Numbered from the stretch's first letter, positions 1-11,342 are shown. The stretch: 38,342 bases of DNA from Scenedesmus sp. ARA3 (GCA_004335835.1 RWJK01001517.1:24817-63158); one strand, 5' to 3'. Program-made: numbers and translations. The notes: generated by a model not told the origin, from the sequence alone.

Positions 1-769
1 TGGCTCCTGACTGGGGTTCCCACTCCTCGTTGAGTGGAGCATGTAATGTGATGTAATGTAATGTATGACAGCTGTGCAGTGACTACTGTTCAGCGGCTGC
101 TGCATGGCAGGCCGTGTGAGCTGTATGCCAGTTTGGTAGAAGTGCCTGATGGTGCGTACTTGGAGGTATTGGGCAGATGTAATGGGCCACCAAGCACCGC
201 TGATCCGAGTTCTGGTGCTTGGAGCAGCATTGATTGGATGAGGGGAGTGTTGAGGCTGGTGGTGGTCAACAGCAGAAGCACGTGATGCTGGCACATGTTA
301 ACACAGCCTGTGGTTGTAAATGTAGACATAATCATGATGTACAGCCATGGGCAACGTGCCCCTTTGAGGCTGTGTGGAACGCTGGCGTGCTAGGAAGAAG
401 GCAGATCGCGGCGCTGCTGCAGTGATCGCCGCTGCCAGGCAACGGCTGCAAGTAGGGTGCGTTGCGTGGGCCTTGCAAGGCCAGTTGGCTGTTAGAAGCT
501 TGTAGAGATTCACAGGTCAGCTCGATCGGCAATAGCCACACCTTCTGCTCAGCCATGAAATGCTGCTGCTTTCGGTCGACGCAATTGATGTCAAAACAGT
601 ACTTGCTGGCCACCACCGCCAGCAACTTGCAAGTTCTCTTTGACATCCAAAGGGTCAACCGATAGCAGCAGCGTTTTCCCCCATCGGATGGGGAGATGAG
701 CTGTACAGCACATGTGGAGTAGGACTGTGACAAGGGTTGCAGGACATATCATTGCAAGGCATTGCAGTT
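1..769. other. Window edge to transposon, no supported gene
   Basis: No gene can be supported here. The first 60 bases carry a short run of GTAATGTGAT-like units. A minus-strand open frame of 133 codons (332-733) contains protein-like stretches, but I find no splice partner, no known motif and no convincing initiation context, so I do not call it. Confidence 0.5.
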
Positions 770-1566
770 TTAAGGGGGAAAGATGGTATTAACTGGGGTG
801 CTGGGAAACACATCCCTGGCACAAGCGCGGCAACTGCACGCATATAATCAAAGATAATATATGTTTTGATGCCTCTTCCGCGCCAAAGGTCAATGGGACC
901 GGGGTCTAGGCAGTAGTCAGGCTGGCTGAAACCTGCCACATGCATGACAGTAGACATGGGCAGCGGCCTCAAAAAATTACCGTTTTGCATGTATTCGCAG
1001 GATAACAATCTTTGGACATATAAGAAGATACTGTGAGACGCTGAAGCCATCCTATTCGGCATAGTTTGTCCTATCCCAATCCGACTGCAGACCACTGCAC
1101 GACGCGGCCTAGCATCTATGCCGACTAGGATCGAGCAGCACTTCTTCAAAATCATCTTTGCTCGTTGGTAATTACGTTTGATGGACGGCGTTGAAATCGG
1201 TAGTTTTTTGGCTCGACACGCGGGCCTTGATGACGGAAGGCCTGTCGGTGAGCATAGGATGTAGCACATGGAAGGCTGGCAGGCTTATATCAGTCATATG
1301 TTATGGTAATATGAGTACTTCCTCTGCTAGCTACAGCTCCGAGGCGTCCCAAATCACTGGAGCAGTTGTCGGCAGTGACAGCAGCAGTACGGGGAACAGC
1401 AGCGAGGGACTCACTTCAAGTGCGAAGTCACTTCAATGCAAACTTCACGTGTCGGCTTAGTATCAACAGGATGTTTGTATAATAGTATAAGATGCTTAGA
1501 AACAGAATTTGAGCGCCAGCAGGCGCCTGGCGGCTCAGAAATCATAATACCATCTTTCCCCCTTAA
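770..1566. mobile_element. piggyBac-like short transposable element (MITE-like)
   Basis: The element is bounded by a perfect 22-bp inverted repeat: 770-791 reads TTAA followed by GGGGGAAAGATGGTATTA, and 1545-1566 is its exact reverse complement ending in TTAA. TTAA at both outer edges is the target-site duplication of piggyBac-superfamily transposons, whose termini typically start with a run of C/G. At 797 bp it is far too short for a full transposase of about 500-600 aa. No complete transposase frame is visible inside, so it is most simply a non-autonomous, internally deleted copy. The minus-strand frame 655-1269 crosses the left border and is therefore not element-specific. The perfectly matching ends suggest relatively recent movement. 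The internal sequence was not recognised. Confidence 0.75.
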
Positions 1567-2315
1567 CAGCGGTGTTAGCCTGCACAGGGTTCAATGCACC
1601 AGCCTGTTATGAATTGGTATGCGCTTGTAGCATCTCCATGGTTCTGGGTTTAAGCGTTAAAACGTGGGGTGCCTCTCTTGTAACTTCTAAAATGTCATTT
1701 GCGCATTGGACCTCTTGAACATGTGCGCTGTAGCCTTGTTGAAAGCTGCTGTGTTCATGCTGGCTCGTGAGGCTACTGCTGCTGCTGCATCTGTTCACTG
1801 TGGTAGCCGCATTGGTTTCACGCCTGTCTCCATAAGCATACTAAGGCGTTTAGTATAGCTCTCAGACACATCCTGAAGAGATCTGCAACAGCCGCAATCT
1901 TGAAACTTCTTGAAGAGTGAGGCTTCACCCCACGGGGAACGCTCAAACCCAAACCCAGAACCATGGAGATGCTACAGGCGCATTTCAAGTCTGCCCCGCA
2001 GAACCCCATGTCCTGCAATACTTGCCGATGGTTGGTTACCGGTCAGATCTCTTGACCAGGGCTTGCAGAGTTGGACCGTCGGCAGGGGTACTAGCCGGAC
2101 AGAGTTACACACGTTGCTGTCTGATGCAAACCAGCCAACAGAGTCACGCATATTTAAAATTTTGCCAAATATACAGTATGTATTTGCTGGTATAGAGTCA
2201 CTGCGTGTCCCAGCAGCGTCATAGCACTACACTGCTGTAGCGGCAACATGTAGAATGACTCATGATTGTTGCCATTGGATGGTGATATGGCCACAGAGCA
2301 AAGTTGGACCGTGAG
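1567..2315. other. Intergenic, no supported gene
   Basis: This stretch lies between the transposable element and the 3' end of the fucosyltransferase-like gene. It holds only short open frames without motifs. The only functional signal I see is the minus-strand TGTAA listed separately. Confidence 0.5.
2105..2109 (-). terminator. TGTAA polyadenylation signal
   Basis: TGTAA on the minus strand about 205 nt past the last in-frame stop of the fucosyltransferase-like gene, at the spacing usual for green-algal genes. Confidence 0.4.
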
Positions 2316-4363
2316 TTATATGTTAGCCCATGTGTCGGCTGATTGCTCATGTGTTGTGGGCTTATGAGGGTCGCATTCCTGTGGCCGGTCAGGGTGGAGT
2401 TCATAGAGGTTGTTGTACTTCCCTGATGCCCATGCACCCAGTCTGCCAAAGCCACTATCGTGTGTATGAATGTGGTAGTCTGCCAAACTGTATGTGAACA
2501 GCTGGCTCATGGAGTGCTGCATGCTGCGGTTCATTGCACTATCATTACACGCCTCGGGTTGTGGGTCTTACAGTCAGGATGAATGACTTTGGGGCCCTGG
2601 TCCGTCAGCACCTTTGCACCAAACTTGCTCTTGGCTGCCTGCCGTACTGCCACTGAATCAGAGATGAGGTACCAGACAACTTCCTGGCCTGGAAGTGCAA
2701 ACGCTTTCTCCACTGCAGCAGCACATCTGAAATACAAATCACCAGGGCCATTTACATATGCCATGGCTGCTTCACTGTCTGATTGTGTACTGCCTTTGAA
2801 CACGTGGTTGCCCACACGCACCATGATGCCAATTTTCAATATGCCAGGTCGGCTTTATGCTTCCCAGTATGGCCTGTACAAGTCCTGCACTGCACGGTTA
2901 GGTGAGCACAAGTAGAAGAAGCCACACATGTATGCTGTCTCGGGAGTCAAGCCGAAGCTCCAGAGCTGCTGCCTGTGGTACGGGTTAAGCATCAACTTGT
3001 ATGTTTGTCCCCTGTTGCTGCTGGCAATCACATACGGCACCTCTTCATTGCCAGGGGGATAGCTGGTTGGATTCTGGTGGTGGAAAAATCCAGATTTTGT
3101 GTCCCGCTTCATCTCCTGGTTTGTTATATACAGCATATGGTATGTCGTGCTGTTGATAGGTCCCTGCTTGGGATAATAGCGCTCAGCATTGATTTCAGAC
3201 ATACCTGCTCACGGCAACAACAAGGAAAGCATGTTTTTTGTTAGTACACTAGAGCAAAAGCCAGGTGCTGCTTGAAGCAGAGAGCAGTTGGCCAACAACA
3301 ACGTCCCTAGCCCGGAGTAAATCACTGCCAAGCTCACGCAACAATGGTTAGGCACGGTTCGCTGTACAAATGCGTGCATAGGTAGTTCAAGTTGAGCACC
3401 TCTGCAAAAGGGGCCATGGCCATCTATGTGACTGCCATCTACGTGACTGTGACTACGTGACTAGCCCAGTTTACAGCACTGCTGTATCTGAGATACAGGG
3501 CCAGGGGTCATATGTAAAAGTCATGGTCAGGCTCATTCAGCAGAACTCTCCGATATGCGGACTTAAAGCAGCAATGGCCGTGTAATTGTTGACACAGAAA
3601 GACCATGATCACAGCAATCGCTGCAACAGCCAATCTGTCTTATCAAGCAACAGATCCAACAGTACGACCAGCGCACGCCTGCTAGCTCTGCCAGACCAGG
3701 TGTGTCAAGAAGGGACAAACTGGCAATTAAACAAAATGCATTCACGTTCATGCCCAAATTGCACCACAGCTGATGCTCTTAGTTCACACCTTGATGATAA
3801 ATGTCAGCCAGATCCAGCACACCATCTGGGTAGTTGAATGGTTGCGTCCAGTTGATGTAGGGCATGTCACACGCTGCCTCAAATCCAGGAAGCGGATCTT
3901 TGAAGGTAGTTGTGATTGCTCGGTTGGACAACAGTGCCAGATAGAATAGGGTCACCCAGCCTGTAACACGGTCTGCAACCCCTTTTCTCATTGCCACATT
4001 GGTCAGGAACTTGGGCGGTGCCTTGCCACCAACGATCTGGCTGTGCAAGGTAGCATATCATTTTGCCAGTTGCGGGAAGTACTGTTGAAGAACTGTGCGG
4101 GCTGATGCAGCAGTGGCTGTAGATGCGTAAGGCTGGTTTGACTCTGCAGAACTGTCTGCAAGCGGAGTCGAGCTGCCTGCTGTCAGTGATCTGCAGCTCA
4201 TGTGTACTATGCTATCTGTTTGTAAGCTAAACGCTGGTCCTATACGACTGCTAACGCCGAGCAGCACACAACCTGAAGTCAACAGCGCCAGCACAAGAAC
4301 AGGCAGTATGCTACGGCGCTCCGTGGTAACCAAGACTGTTGAGTGAATTCGTTTAAACGCCAT
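2316..4363 (-). pseudogene. Fucosyltransferase-like (GT37/GT23-type fold) gene, apparently broken
   Basis: The chosen start at 4363 (MAFKRIHSTV) gives a basic N-terminus and one hydrophobic anchor (ILPVLVLALLTSG...), a type II Golgi topology. The next segment holds GVADRVTGWVTLFYLALLSNRA, cut here to its key part DRVTGWVTLFYLALLSNR, which resembles the DRxxG...ALL..R N-terminal motif of fucosyltransferases. Later parts hold KIGIMVR, VVWYLISDS, KVLTD...VIHPDC and LADYHIHTHDSGFGR, matching the donor-binding C-terminal half. One intron is clear: 3205-3789, GTGTGA to GAGCAG, phase 1. Breaks are an in-frame TGA at 4058-4060, an in-frame TAA at 2855-2857 with conserved sequence continuing in the same frame on both sides, and a frame change near 2531-2534. 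The TGA could hide an unseen small intron; the TAA is hard to explain that way. Family assignment is by motif only. It would act on cell-wall or glycoprotein glycans if functional. Confidence 0.6.
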
Positions 4364-4932
4364 TGATCGCAGTGTATAGTGCCACGCTTGCTGGCAGATG
4401 TGCAAACGTACAGAGGTGGCAGCAAGAAGCTGTTGCCGGTTTCACTTTTGCCTTTGACAGTTTGAGACGCAAAAAAAAACTTTTAATAAAGCTTAAGGCT
4501 GAGATCCTTGATTACAATCATAACAACATCGCTAGTCAACGCTGGATCCCTCCATTGCCCGCTCGTATGATCACACACGTGCACGAGTACCGAGGGTTGA
4601 GGCAGGCCCCAAACCCCGTGTGTCTCACAGGCTGTTAACCCGACTGTTGCATCTTGCATTGAAGTTTTAGTTGTTGCTGGAGTGCTCTCGGCTTGACTGC
4701 TGCGCCCAATCCCCGTTCACAGAGGAAACCGCTTTCCAAGCAGGCAAGTCAACTCAACGTTGACCGTGCTGCGCACATAAGCTTACTTGAGTGGCGTCAG
4801 GCCCAGCACTAAACCAGCAAAACCACCGACATAACACACCCTCGAGGGTGTGAACTGAGCTCAGTTCAGCTTTGTGCATGCTATTGTGGCCGCCCCAGTG
4901 TTCCTGCCTCCGGAGTTACGCTCCACATCAAA

Positions 4933-5283
4933 ATGGTGGTGACACATCATGTGTCATGTCGCCAGCTTGCAGGCAATGTGGAGGCAGCCGGGCCGGGCGT
5001 GATGCAGATGGAGGGTTGGAACGTCACCGAAAAGAAGCGTTTCACATGCGCAACAACAGGCAACATGCAGCAGCAGCAGCAGCAGCATGGCCTGTGCAAC
5101 TTCAAAATGCGCCGTGTGGTGTATGCTGCCTATGGTGCATGTTACAATGAGCGTCAATTGCATGCATCGCATAAATCCTCTCCTGCGGTACACCAATTTG
5201 TAAGAGAACTGCCTCTGCTTTCATGCGTTGAGATGTCGTGGGTGGCATGCACTGCCCTTTGGCTGCTTCCTGGCAGTACCTAG
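4933..5283 (+). CDS. Doubtful 116-aa small ORF
   Basis: Open frame from ATG at 4933 without introns. The product contains a short poly-Gln run (CAG repeats at about 5068-5087) after GWNVTEKKRFTC, then a basic Lys/Arg/Tyr-rich stretch. There is no signal peptide, no recognised domain and no nearby downstream TGTAA. It may be chance openness around a CAG microsatellite. It is listed because it is the only frame of reasonable composition in this gap. Confidence 0.2.
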   Translation: MVVTHHVSCRQLAGNVEAAGPGVMQMEGWNVTEKKRFTCATTGNMQQQQQQHGLCNFKMRRVVYAAYGACYNERQLHASHKSSPAVHQFVRELPLLSCVEMSWVACTALWLLPGST

Positions 5284-5368
5284 GGCCTGGGTAGGCTGGG
5301 CCGTTACAGCACAATGTTTGGGGCCTGCAAGGAACTGTCTGCCTTCTGTTTTCCTGTTTCACCTAAAT

Positions 5369-5426
5369 CACCTAAAAAATACATCTGGTACACCCGTGTC
5401 ACCTAAAACAATACATCTGGTACACC
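5369..5426. repeat. Two-copy 31-bp tandem repeat
   Basis: Two adjacent copies of a unit starting CACCTAAAA and containing ATACATCTGGTACACC, with a 31-bp period, preceded by a partial CACCTAAAT copy. Confidence 0.7.
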
Positions 5427-5693
5427 TGGTGAGTTTGGTGTGTCTGACAGCGTTGTGCATTTGGTCTTTTGTCCTGAGCAAGTCCTCCAAGTACACGCAA
5501 GCAGCAGTGCTTTGGCAGGGCAACCACCTGGTTGTAGCAGGCACTTCAGCTGCATGCATAGCCTGAGGATTTCCTTACTGTAACACCCAGCAGCGGCATC
5601 CCCGACATGCTGCCACCTGCTGCACAGGTACTGCCCGCAACATCAGCACGGTGCACTTTGCCATTTTGCTCTGGATAACATGCAGCCACAACA

Positions 5694-5698
5694 TTACA
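5694..5698 (-). terminator. TGTAA polyadenylation signal of the GT61-like gene
   Basis: Minus-strand TGTAA about 150 nt past the stop codon at 5850. Confidence 0.55.
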
Positions 5699-5849
5699 AA
5701 GCAGAACTCAAGACCTATGCATGCTACACTGGGACTTCAAGAACTCAGCCAAAAACTTGGAAATGCACCCTTTCATGCTGTGTGCGTGACACACTGCATG
5801 CACAAGCAGCCTGACGCTGCTTGGATGCACCACGCAGCACAAGCACATG

Positions 5850-8031
5850 CTATCGTGCAGACCACAGCGTTCCTTGGTAAAAGTGTTCAAGCATTGGTGG
5901 GTAGTTATCTGTCAGCCCTTTGTCTACGGCTTTCACCAACAGTTCACAGTCCACATCAACATTCCATCTCGCGTCACTCTGCGCATGGAACCACCAGTAG
6001 GAGGCGCCCTTCAGCGCAGCCTGTTCCCAGAACACATTGAGCCCTCTTGTGCGCTTTTTGTCTGCTGTAACTGGCCAGATCTCAAACAGCGCGGTTTGCG
6101 GTGAAGCCCAGTGCACGTTCATCAGGCCGCTGCCATGCACGCCCACAGCGCCTCGCACCTGTTGTAAATGGGCGCAACAGTGCCACATCATTTAGTTATA
6201 GAGCTGCTGGTGCAAGTACTGCAGATGACCTTGCACCGTAGGTGTTATCTTAGCAGCAGTGTGGCAGCTGTGTAGAGCACAGTTCATGCTGCTGTCTACT
6301 GTGTTGCAGGTTGGTGCAGTTGAGGCTGGCAGAGCACTGTTGGCAAGATGGCACTCAGAGGGTAGGGTGTGCTGAAGCTGAACCCAGCAGCAGCTGCAGT
6401 GTCTCTAGCAAAAGGCCAAGGGGTAGTCAAGGTGGCTGTCCCACAGAATACACATACTGTGCTCACCTGTGTGTTCCAAAACTGCATAATGTCTTGCAAG
6501 GAGGAGAACTTGCTCAAGTTCCACTCTTCCAGCCGTTCGCCCTGCCCTCGTCGCTGCAGCAGCTGCTCTAGCTTTGGCTTGCACTGATCATAATTGTTCC
6601 AGTGGCGCTCAAAGCCGTTGTGCACTCCGCTGTCTTTGTTGCGACCAATCAACAGCAGCACCTTTCTCTGCTCCCAAGAAGTACCTCTTGGGTTGAGGCT
6701 GGCTGCTGCCAACATGCTTTCACTCATTCGCTGAACCAGGTAGGGGTGAAGTAATGGTGTGTCGCAGGAGAACACCAGCCTGCGCGCATGCACTACACGC
6801 GGGGGAATCAGCTGCTGAGCCGTGGCATTGACGATCAACTGCCAGTGAGCAGACACTGTGGTGTCACGCGGCGGGGCCGCTATGTACTTGGTCTCATTGC
6901 TCAGGAGATGTCGCGCCTGCGTGAGCATCAGTGCTGTTCGGTCGCGCCAGTGCTGGAAGGAGTTGGAGTCTGGCGATGCCGCAAACATGACTTCCTCCTC
7001 AGCGTGGCCGGGCATTTCCCGAGCAGGAACAAATTGGCTGTGGGGTGCAGGTGCACCCTCGCACATGCAGCAGCTGCTGGACCAATGGGGCACAGGGTTG
7101 TTCTCATAGCTGGTGTTGGCAAACACAAAGTTGCGGCCATGCTGGTTGAGGTAATACGCCCACTCCCCCTGCACCCTGAAGCGGGGCTTGATGAAGCTGT
7201 ACAGCGTGGCGTTGTGCTCTGCATTGACTGCATGTGGCATGCGGATACGGAAATCTGCAGGAGGAAGCAGGATGCGCAGTACCCAAGACGGTATGCAAAA
7301 CATCGTGGTCAACAAGATGTGTGCTAGGCACCAGGCAGTTTCCAAGCTGCTGATTTTTAGCGTCATACAGCCCAGCGTCTTTGGCCAAATTGCAAAGTGG
7401 AAACAGCATGCCACCGCAGCTAGTGCCTGCATGCATGAGCTGAAATCCTCGTATCAGCATGGGTGCCAGCACAAGATGCAGCCACAGCAGGCTGCTATAT
7501 GAACCCAGAAAGTCGTGCGCACACCAGCACAAGGACCGCTCAAACATAGTCCACCCTGTGGTGTCATTCCTCCTGGCATACAGTACCAAGCAGCTTGCGC
7601 TTATCCTCACCTGGATACACCAGCTCCTCGCCCCTCAAGAGATTGCTGTAGTTCAGGCAAGGTGCATACCCTTGAGGCATACCAGCCACACACTTGGAGA
7701 ACACGTGCGGCCTCCAAGCATCTGATTGCACTCCCTGTGCTGCTGGTAACTCAAATGGGAGCGTAGCCATGTGCAGCACCGCATGTCGCGGGCCTGCTGC
7801 TGTCTGAACTGCTGCCTGCATTGTTTGTGATGCTAGATCAGCTGTCTGGGTTCCATTGATGTCAATGGGATGATACGTGATTGCTTGATGGTTTGACAGC
7901 AGTATCTGCATTGGTTGACATCCTGCCCCATGGTAGTAAATGTTGAAGCCTATTACAGCCAAGCTGTAGAATAGTGCAAGGCATATAGCTGTCAAGCCAA
8001 GAGTACAAGATAAAACTGTTTGTCGTTTCAT
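5850..8031 (-). CDS. GT61-family (DUF563-type) glycosyltransferase
   Basis: Three exons: 8031-7611, 7254-6467 and 6158-5850. Introns are GTGAGG...CTGCAG (phase 1) and GTGAGC...AACAG (phase 0), and the spliced frame of 505 aa has no break. The start at 8031 (MKRQTVLSCT) gives a short cytosolic tail and one membrane anchor at about residues 6-30, a type II Golgi topology. Exon 2 holds VFANTSYE, a Cys-rich insert (SSCCMCEG) and KVLLLIGRNKDSGVHNG. Exon 3 opens with VRGAVGVHGSGLMNVHWASP followed by ALFEIWPV, the GxHGxGL...E.wP signature of GT61 enzymes, with His411 and Gly412. Known GT61 members include beta-1,2-xylosyltransferase, xylan arabinosyl/xylosyltransferases and EOGT. The acceptor cannot be read from sequence. 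The other frames that look open at 7104-7610 and 6311-6571 are shadows. Confidence 0.85.
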
Positions 8032-8717
8032 GTCAGATCGCCGTAATTCGTTGACACTGGAGAGTGCAGTGGAGTCTGCGGGGCACAGCTGTCTTTGGTT
8101 GGTCAACTTCTGCAGCAATCGAACACAGCCATGTGCCGCGATACTTATCGACGGATGCACTTGATCAACACTTCAAGTGTTTTTTGACGCTTTGTCTAGA
8201 CGTAAAACAAACAGCTGAAAGAAGGCGCCCACGACGGTCCACGCACTGGTTATAACTTGGTCAAGAATACCATTCTTAAACATAATTTCCTTTGACATTT
8301 CACACTTGTGTTGTGCGAAACGATCAAAAGTTCATGTGCCCTTTGTCAAACACGAAGCCAGTCAACACGACTTCCCGGCATTGCTCGGTGACCTCTACTT
8401 TCTGCGGATCAGCGCCTCTAGTGTACTCTAAAGTAACCTTGAAAAACTAACCAAGCTATGGGGTTCACAACGGCGCAGTCCAACTCTGCAGTACGGTGCA
8501 GCAGCAATTTGGGAGCTATCAGGCTCCTGCAGGTGGGCAGACGGGCGATCTTCGCAGAATCGGATCTCCCCACATGTTCTGAACACAGATAACAAATAAA
8601 TGGTGGTTTTCTGCGATCTGCAGCTGATTTGCTGCCTGGCAGCGGCAGTCTCAGCAGTCTGTCTCATGGGGGGCTGGAGCTGTCTGCCAGTTGCGGCCTT
8701 CCTGCTGGCGGTGATGT
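8032..8717. other. Divergent intergenic region
   Basis: This separates the minus-strand GT61 gene from the plus-strand membrane-protein ORF, so it probably holds both promoters. I see no clear TATA box and no other gene. Confidence 0.5.
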
Positions 8718-9509
8718 ATGGCCTTTCTTGGGAAGTGCTCTCTGCACGTGCGAGGGCAAGGAGGTGAGGCATTGCGAAACATAAGCTTTAGCCTGGGTAT
8801 CAGGTCTATGCTGTGCAGTGCTATGCCTTGGCCTCAGCACATCACAGGCACTTGCGCATGCTTCCGATGGGTGCAGCTTTGTCAGCATCTGTGCATTTGG
8901 TCACATGCTGCTCCTGCTGCTGCTGTTGCTGCTCCTGCCAATTCCACACGCAGAGGTGATGCATATGAAAGCAGTGCAGCAGGACGCTTTCACGCGTTTG
9001 TGGAGCACTGGGAAGTTGAAGGTGGAACTCTTACATTTGTTCAGGATGCTGTGATGTGCATCTTCTTCACCCTGTCAGCAGCAATGCTGCTGACGGCAGC
9101 TCCGGCGCACAAGGAGCCCAGCATGTTGAGCAGGGCGGCATACGATGACAGCCTCAACCTGCTGATCATCTACGGCCACACCACCAGCATCAGCACCGCC
9201 TGGATGACACTGTTTGTCATGGTAGTCATCAACGCTGCGTTGTTTGCTGTCAGCACGGCGATGCTGGGCTTGGCTGCGGGGCCAAGCTCACGCCATGCCA
9301 CAGTTGCATTCACAGGTGGGTTGGTAAGGCCTTCAGCAACTCATGCCACTGTTGCTTCCACTGGTGGGTTGTTGAGCTGCCAAGCAACACGTGCAGTTGA
9401 AGTAGGCAACCCTACATATTCTAAGGAACCCTCTGGTAGTTGTCTTGATTTTAAAACTGATGTGCCTTGTGACAGCTGGCAGCTGGATGCTAGGTTTGCG
9501 AGCAGATAA
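8718..9509 (+). CDS. Putative small membrane protein, unrecognised
   Basis: Uninterrupted 263-codon frame with start ATG at 8718, though a downstream ATG at 8811 would also serve. After an Ala-rich stretch it has a hydrophobic segment around VQDAVMCIFFTLSAAMLL, then a polar loop (SMLSRAAYDDSLNLLIIYGH), then a second long hydrophobic segment (TLFVMVVINAALFAVSTAML). The C-terminal part contains a duplicated 35-bp unit encoding HATVAFTGGL and HATVASTGGL. A TGTAA lies 164 nt after the stop, which supports a real transcript ending here. Both copies of the duplicated unit contain a donor-like GTGGGTTG, so the real gene might be spliced here. I do not recognise the family. Confidence 0.45.
   Translation: MAFLGKCSLHVRGQGGEALRNISFSLGIRSMLCSAMPWPQHITGTCACFRWVQLCQHLCIWSHAAPAAAVAAPANSTRRGDAYESSAAGRFHAFVEHWEVEGGTLTFVQDAVMCIFFTLSAAMLLTAAPAHKEPSMLSRAAYDDSLNLLIIYGHTTSISTAWMTLFVMVVINAALFAVSTAMLGLAAGPSSRHATVAFTGGLVRPSATHATVASTGGLLSCQATRAVEVGNPTYSKEPSGSCLDFKTDVPCDSWQLDARFASR
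9294..9376. repeat. Direct duplication of a 35-bp unit
   Basis: CATGCCACAGTTGCATTCAC... at 9294-9328 recurs with few changes at 9342-9376, an offset of 48 bp. It preserves the reading frame of the membrane-protein ORF. Confidence 0.75.
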
Positions 9510-9672
9510 CCACGGGGACCATGTCATGCTGTGCCAGTTGTTGCAACAACACAATTGTGTGCGTGTCCAATTGGTACCAACTTATCACCATAACTTTTGC
9601 CTCCCTCCACTCTTGCTCAAGTGTTCTGCCATTGTGTGCATTGTCTGCTGCAGCTACTGGCACCCCATATCC

Positions 9673-9677
9673 TGTAA
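9673..9677 (+). terminator. TGTAA polyadenylation signal
   Basis: TGTAA 164 nt downstream of the stop of the plus-strand membrane-protein ORF. Confidence 0.5.
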
Positions 9678-10002
9678 GCACGCTGGTAGCCACTGTATGA
9701 TGCAACAGTGTGTGGAGCAGAGGCCTGGCTGTGACTTCAACTAACCGTGCGGCACAGCAGAACACCCGTACATGGGTACGGAGTGTTCAAGTGGAAGTGG
9801 CGTGCAGGTGAAGCAGCTGCACTTCGCAAGCGTGCTGCGTCATTGGGTGTGAGCCAGGTGGTGATGGCTGCTGTCAATTGCAGCCGCCGCTGCTAACAAT
9901 AGGGCCAGACACTGTGCAAGGCAGCGTGCTGGCGCCACTCCCTACGTTACCGGCGGCATTGTCGACTATGCTACAGTAACTCGATGGGTTCAGCAGGGTG
10001 AA

Positions 10003-10055
10003 CGCTGGTGCTTATGCAGCCATCATTATGATGCTGGTGCTTATGCAGCCATCAT
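10003..10055. repeat. Two-copy 23-bp direct repeat
   Basis: GCTGGTGCTTATGCAGCCAT followed by CAT occurs at 10003-10025 and again, identically, at 10033-10055. Confidence 0.8.
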
Positions 10056-11321
10056 GACGCCATGTTGCTGTTGGGGTGCACATGTGTGCCTGTGATCCTG
10101 GTGCCATCGCAAGCCTTCAGCAGGCAAACATGGTTTCTGCTGTAATACGGCGTCATCACCAACATCATTGTTGGCGCTATGTCACCATCATGCCATTGCA
10201 ACATTGCCATTGGCACCGCGCCCCACAGGAGGAACAGTGAGACAGTATGTTCAGTGCATTTGCAGGCATGATTATATGTGGTTTCATTTCTATGACAACG
10301 AGCTGTGGTAAGTCTGGTCCTGGTTTAAAGTTGTTATCTCCTTTGCTGTGAGCCTGTCGTTGGCTTCCCATCTGGGGTGAGATCAACCGCATGTAACTTG
10401 AAAACATGAACTCTCAGTGAACTCTCAGGAGTCTGGGCCTTGCGGGGTAAAGCGTAGTTGCTGTGGGAAGGGGCGTGCGGCAGCACCATGTAAGGCAATG
10501 CAATTATGTACTGCCTAGCCGGGCATGTGCGGCACTACCACTTACCGCCTAAGCAACTCTCCAGAGGTGAGGGAACGAGAGGCTAGTGACCGTCTGCTCA
10601 ACAAGCGTTTGCTGCAGTAACTTTTTTATCGACATCGAAGCTTCTGCCAGTGGATGCAAACAAAAAAAAGGAAACAATGCTTGGCGTGCATCATATAGCA
10701 CGAGGTGATGTGGTGGCACCAAGTACCTGACCAATCAACCGTTGCTTAGCGGTGACGGACTCCAGGACCCTTATGCACTCGGCACGCTTTGAAACTTATC
10801 ACCAGCACAGATATGGTGCTTAGCTGCAAACATCCCAGCACGGTGCAAGTCATACAGGGTTTCCAGCACTCACGAAGCCTGTGAACCTGGGGTGGTTTGC
10901 TTATCAGTTGTGATGTGATGAGGCTCAGCAGCACCCTTGCCACGGTTGCTACAGCACCTTGAGATTGCGTTTCCTGCCCCCAATGGACCATATTGTGTGC
11001 TTCTATATTTCATAAATATTGGTTAAGCCGGCGTATGCTGTTCACATGTGTTACCTCTGTGTAGTAAGGGCCTGAGCCACTAGGGTGTTCACTTGCCCTG
11101 CGATATCGCATCGATGTAACAAATCTTCTTCTTCAAGTTGAGCCAATAAAATACACAGGAACGGCTGTCACACGCAGCCAAGCAGTAAATCATGCCCATG
11201 GACGGATAATATGTATGCAACACGGATCAAAAAACAATCAGCAAGGAGCGGCAGGCGAGTGCAGCCAGCACTGTACTTGGACTGGTCGTCACGTGGGTGT
11301 GGGTATTACATGTGGGCATAA

Positions 11322-11342
11322 GATGCTGCTGCTGCTGCTGCA
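11322..11342. repeat. CTG microsatellite
   Basis: A short run of CTG triplets outside any supported coding frame. Confidence 0.7.

Larger units (their letters stand above)
4364..5849. other. Intergenic between two minus-strand glycosyltransferase genes
   Basis: This contains the presumed promoter of the fucosyltransferase-like gene, including an A/T-rich run around 4470-4495, the 3' flank of the GT61 gene, a doubtful small frame (4933-5283) and a short tandem repeat (5369-5426). I see no other structure. Confidence 0.5.

Noticed and set aside
332..733. 133-codon minus-strand frame with protein-like stretches
   Set aside because: No splice donor, no polyadenylation signal and no motif; possibly an isolated exon, but not supportable.
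655..1269. A 204-codon minus-strand frame, partly inside the piggyBac-like element, considered as its transposase
   Set aside because: It crosses the left terminal repeat into flanking DNA, is too short, and shows no DDD-type motif.
4058..4060. TGA in the fucosyltransferase-like gene as selenocysteine or recoded codon
   Set aside because: A second, different stop (TAA) and a frame change in the same gene make decay the simpler reading, and no SECIS-like structure was recognised.
6788..7327. 179-codon plus frame opposite GT61 exon 2
   Set aside because: Antisense to a well-supported exon and lacks any motif.
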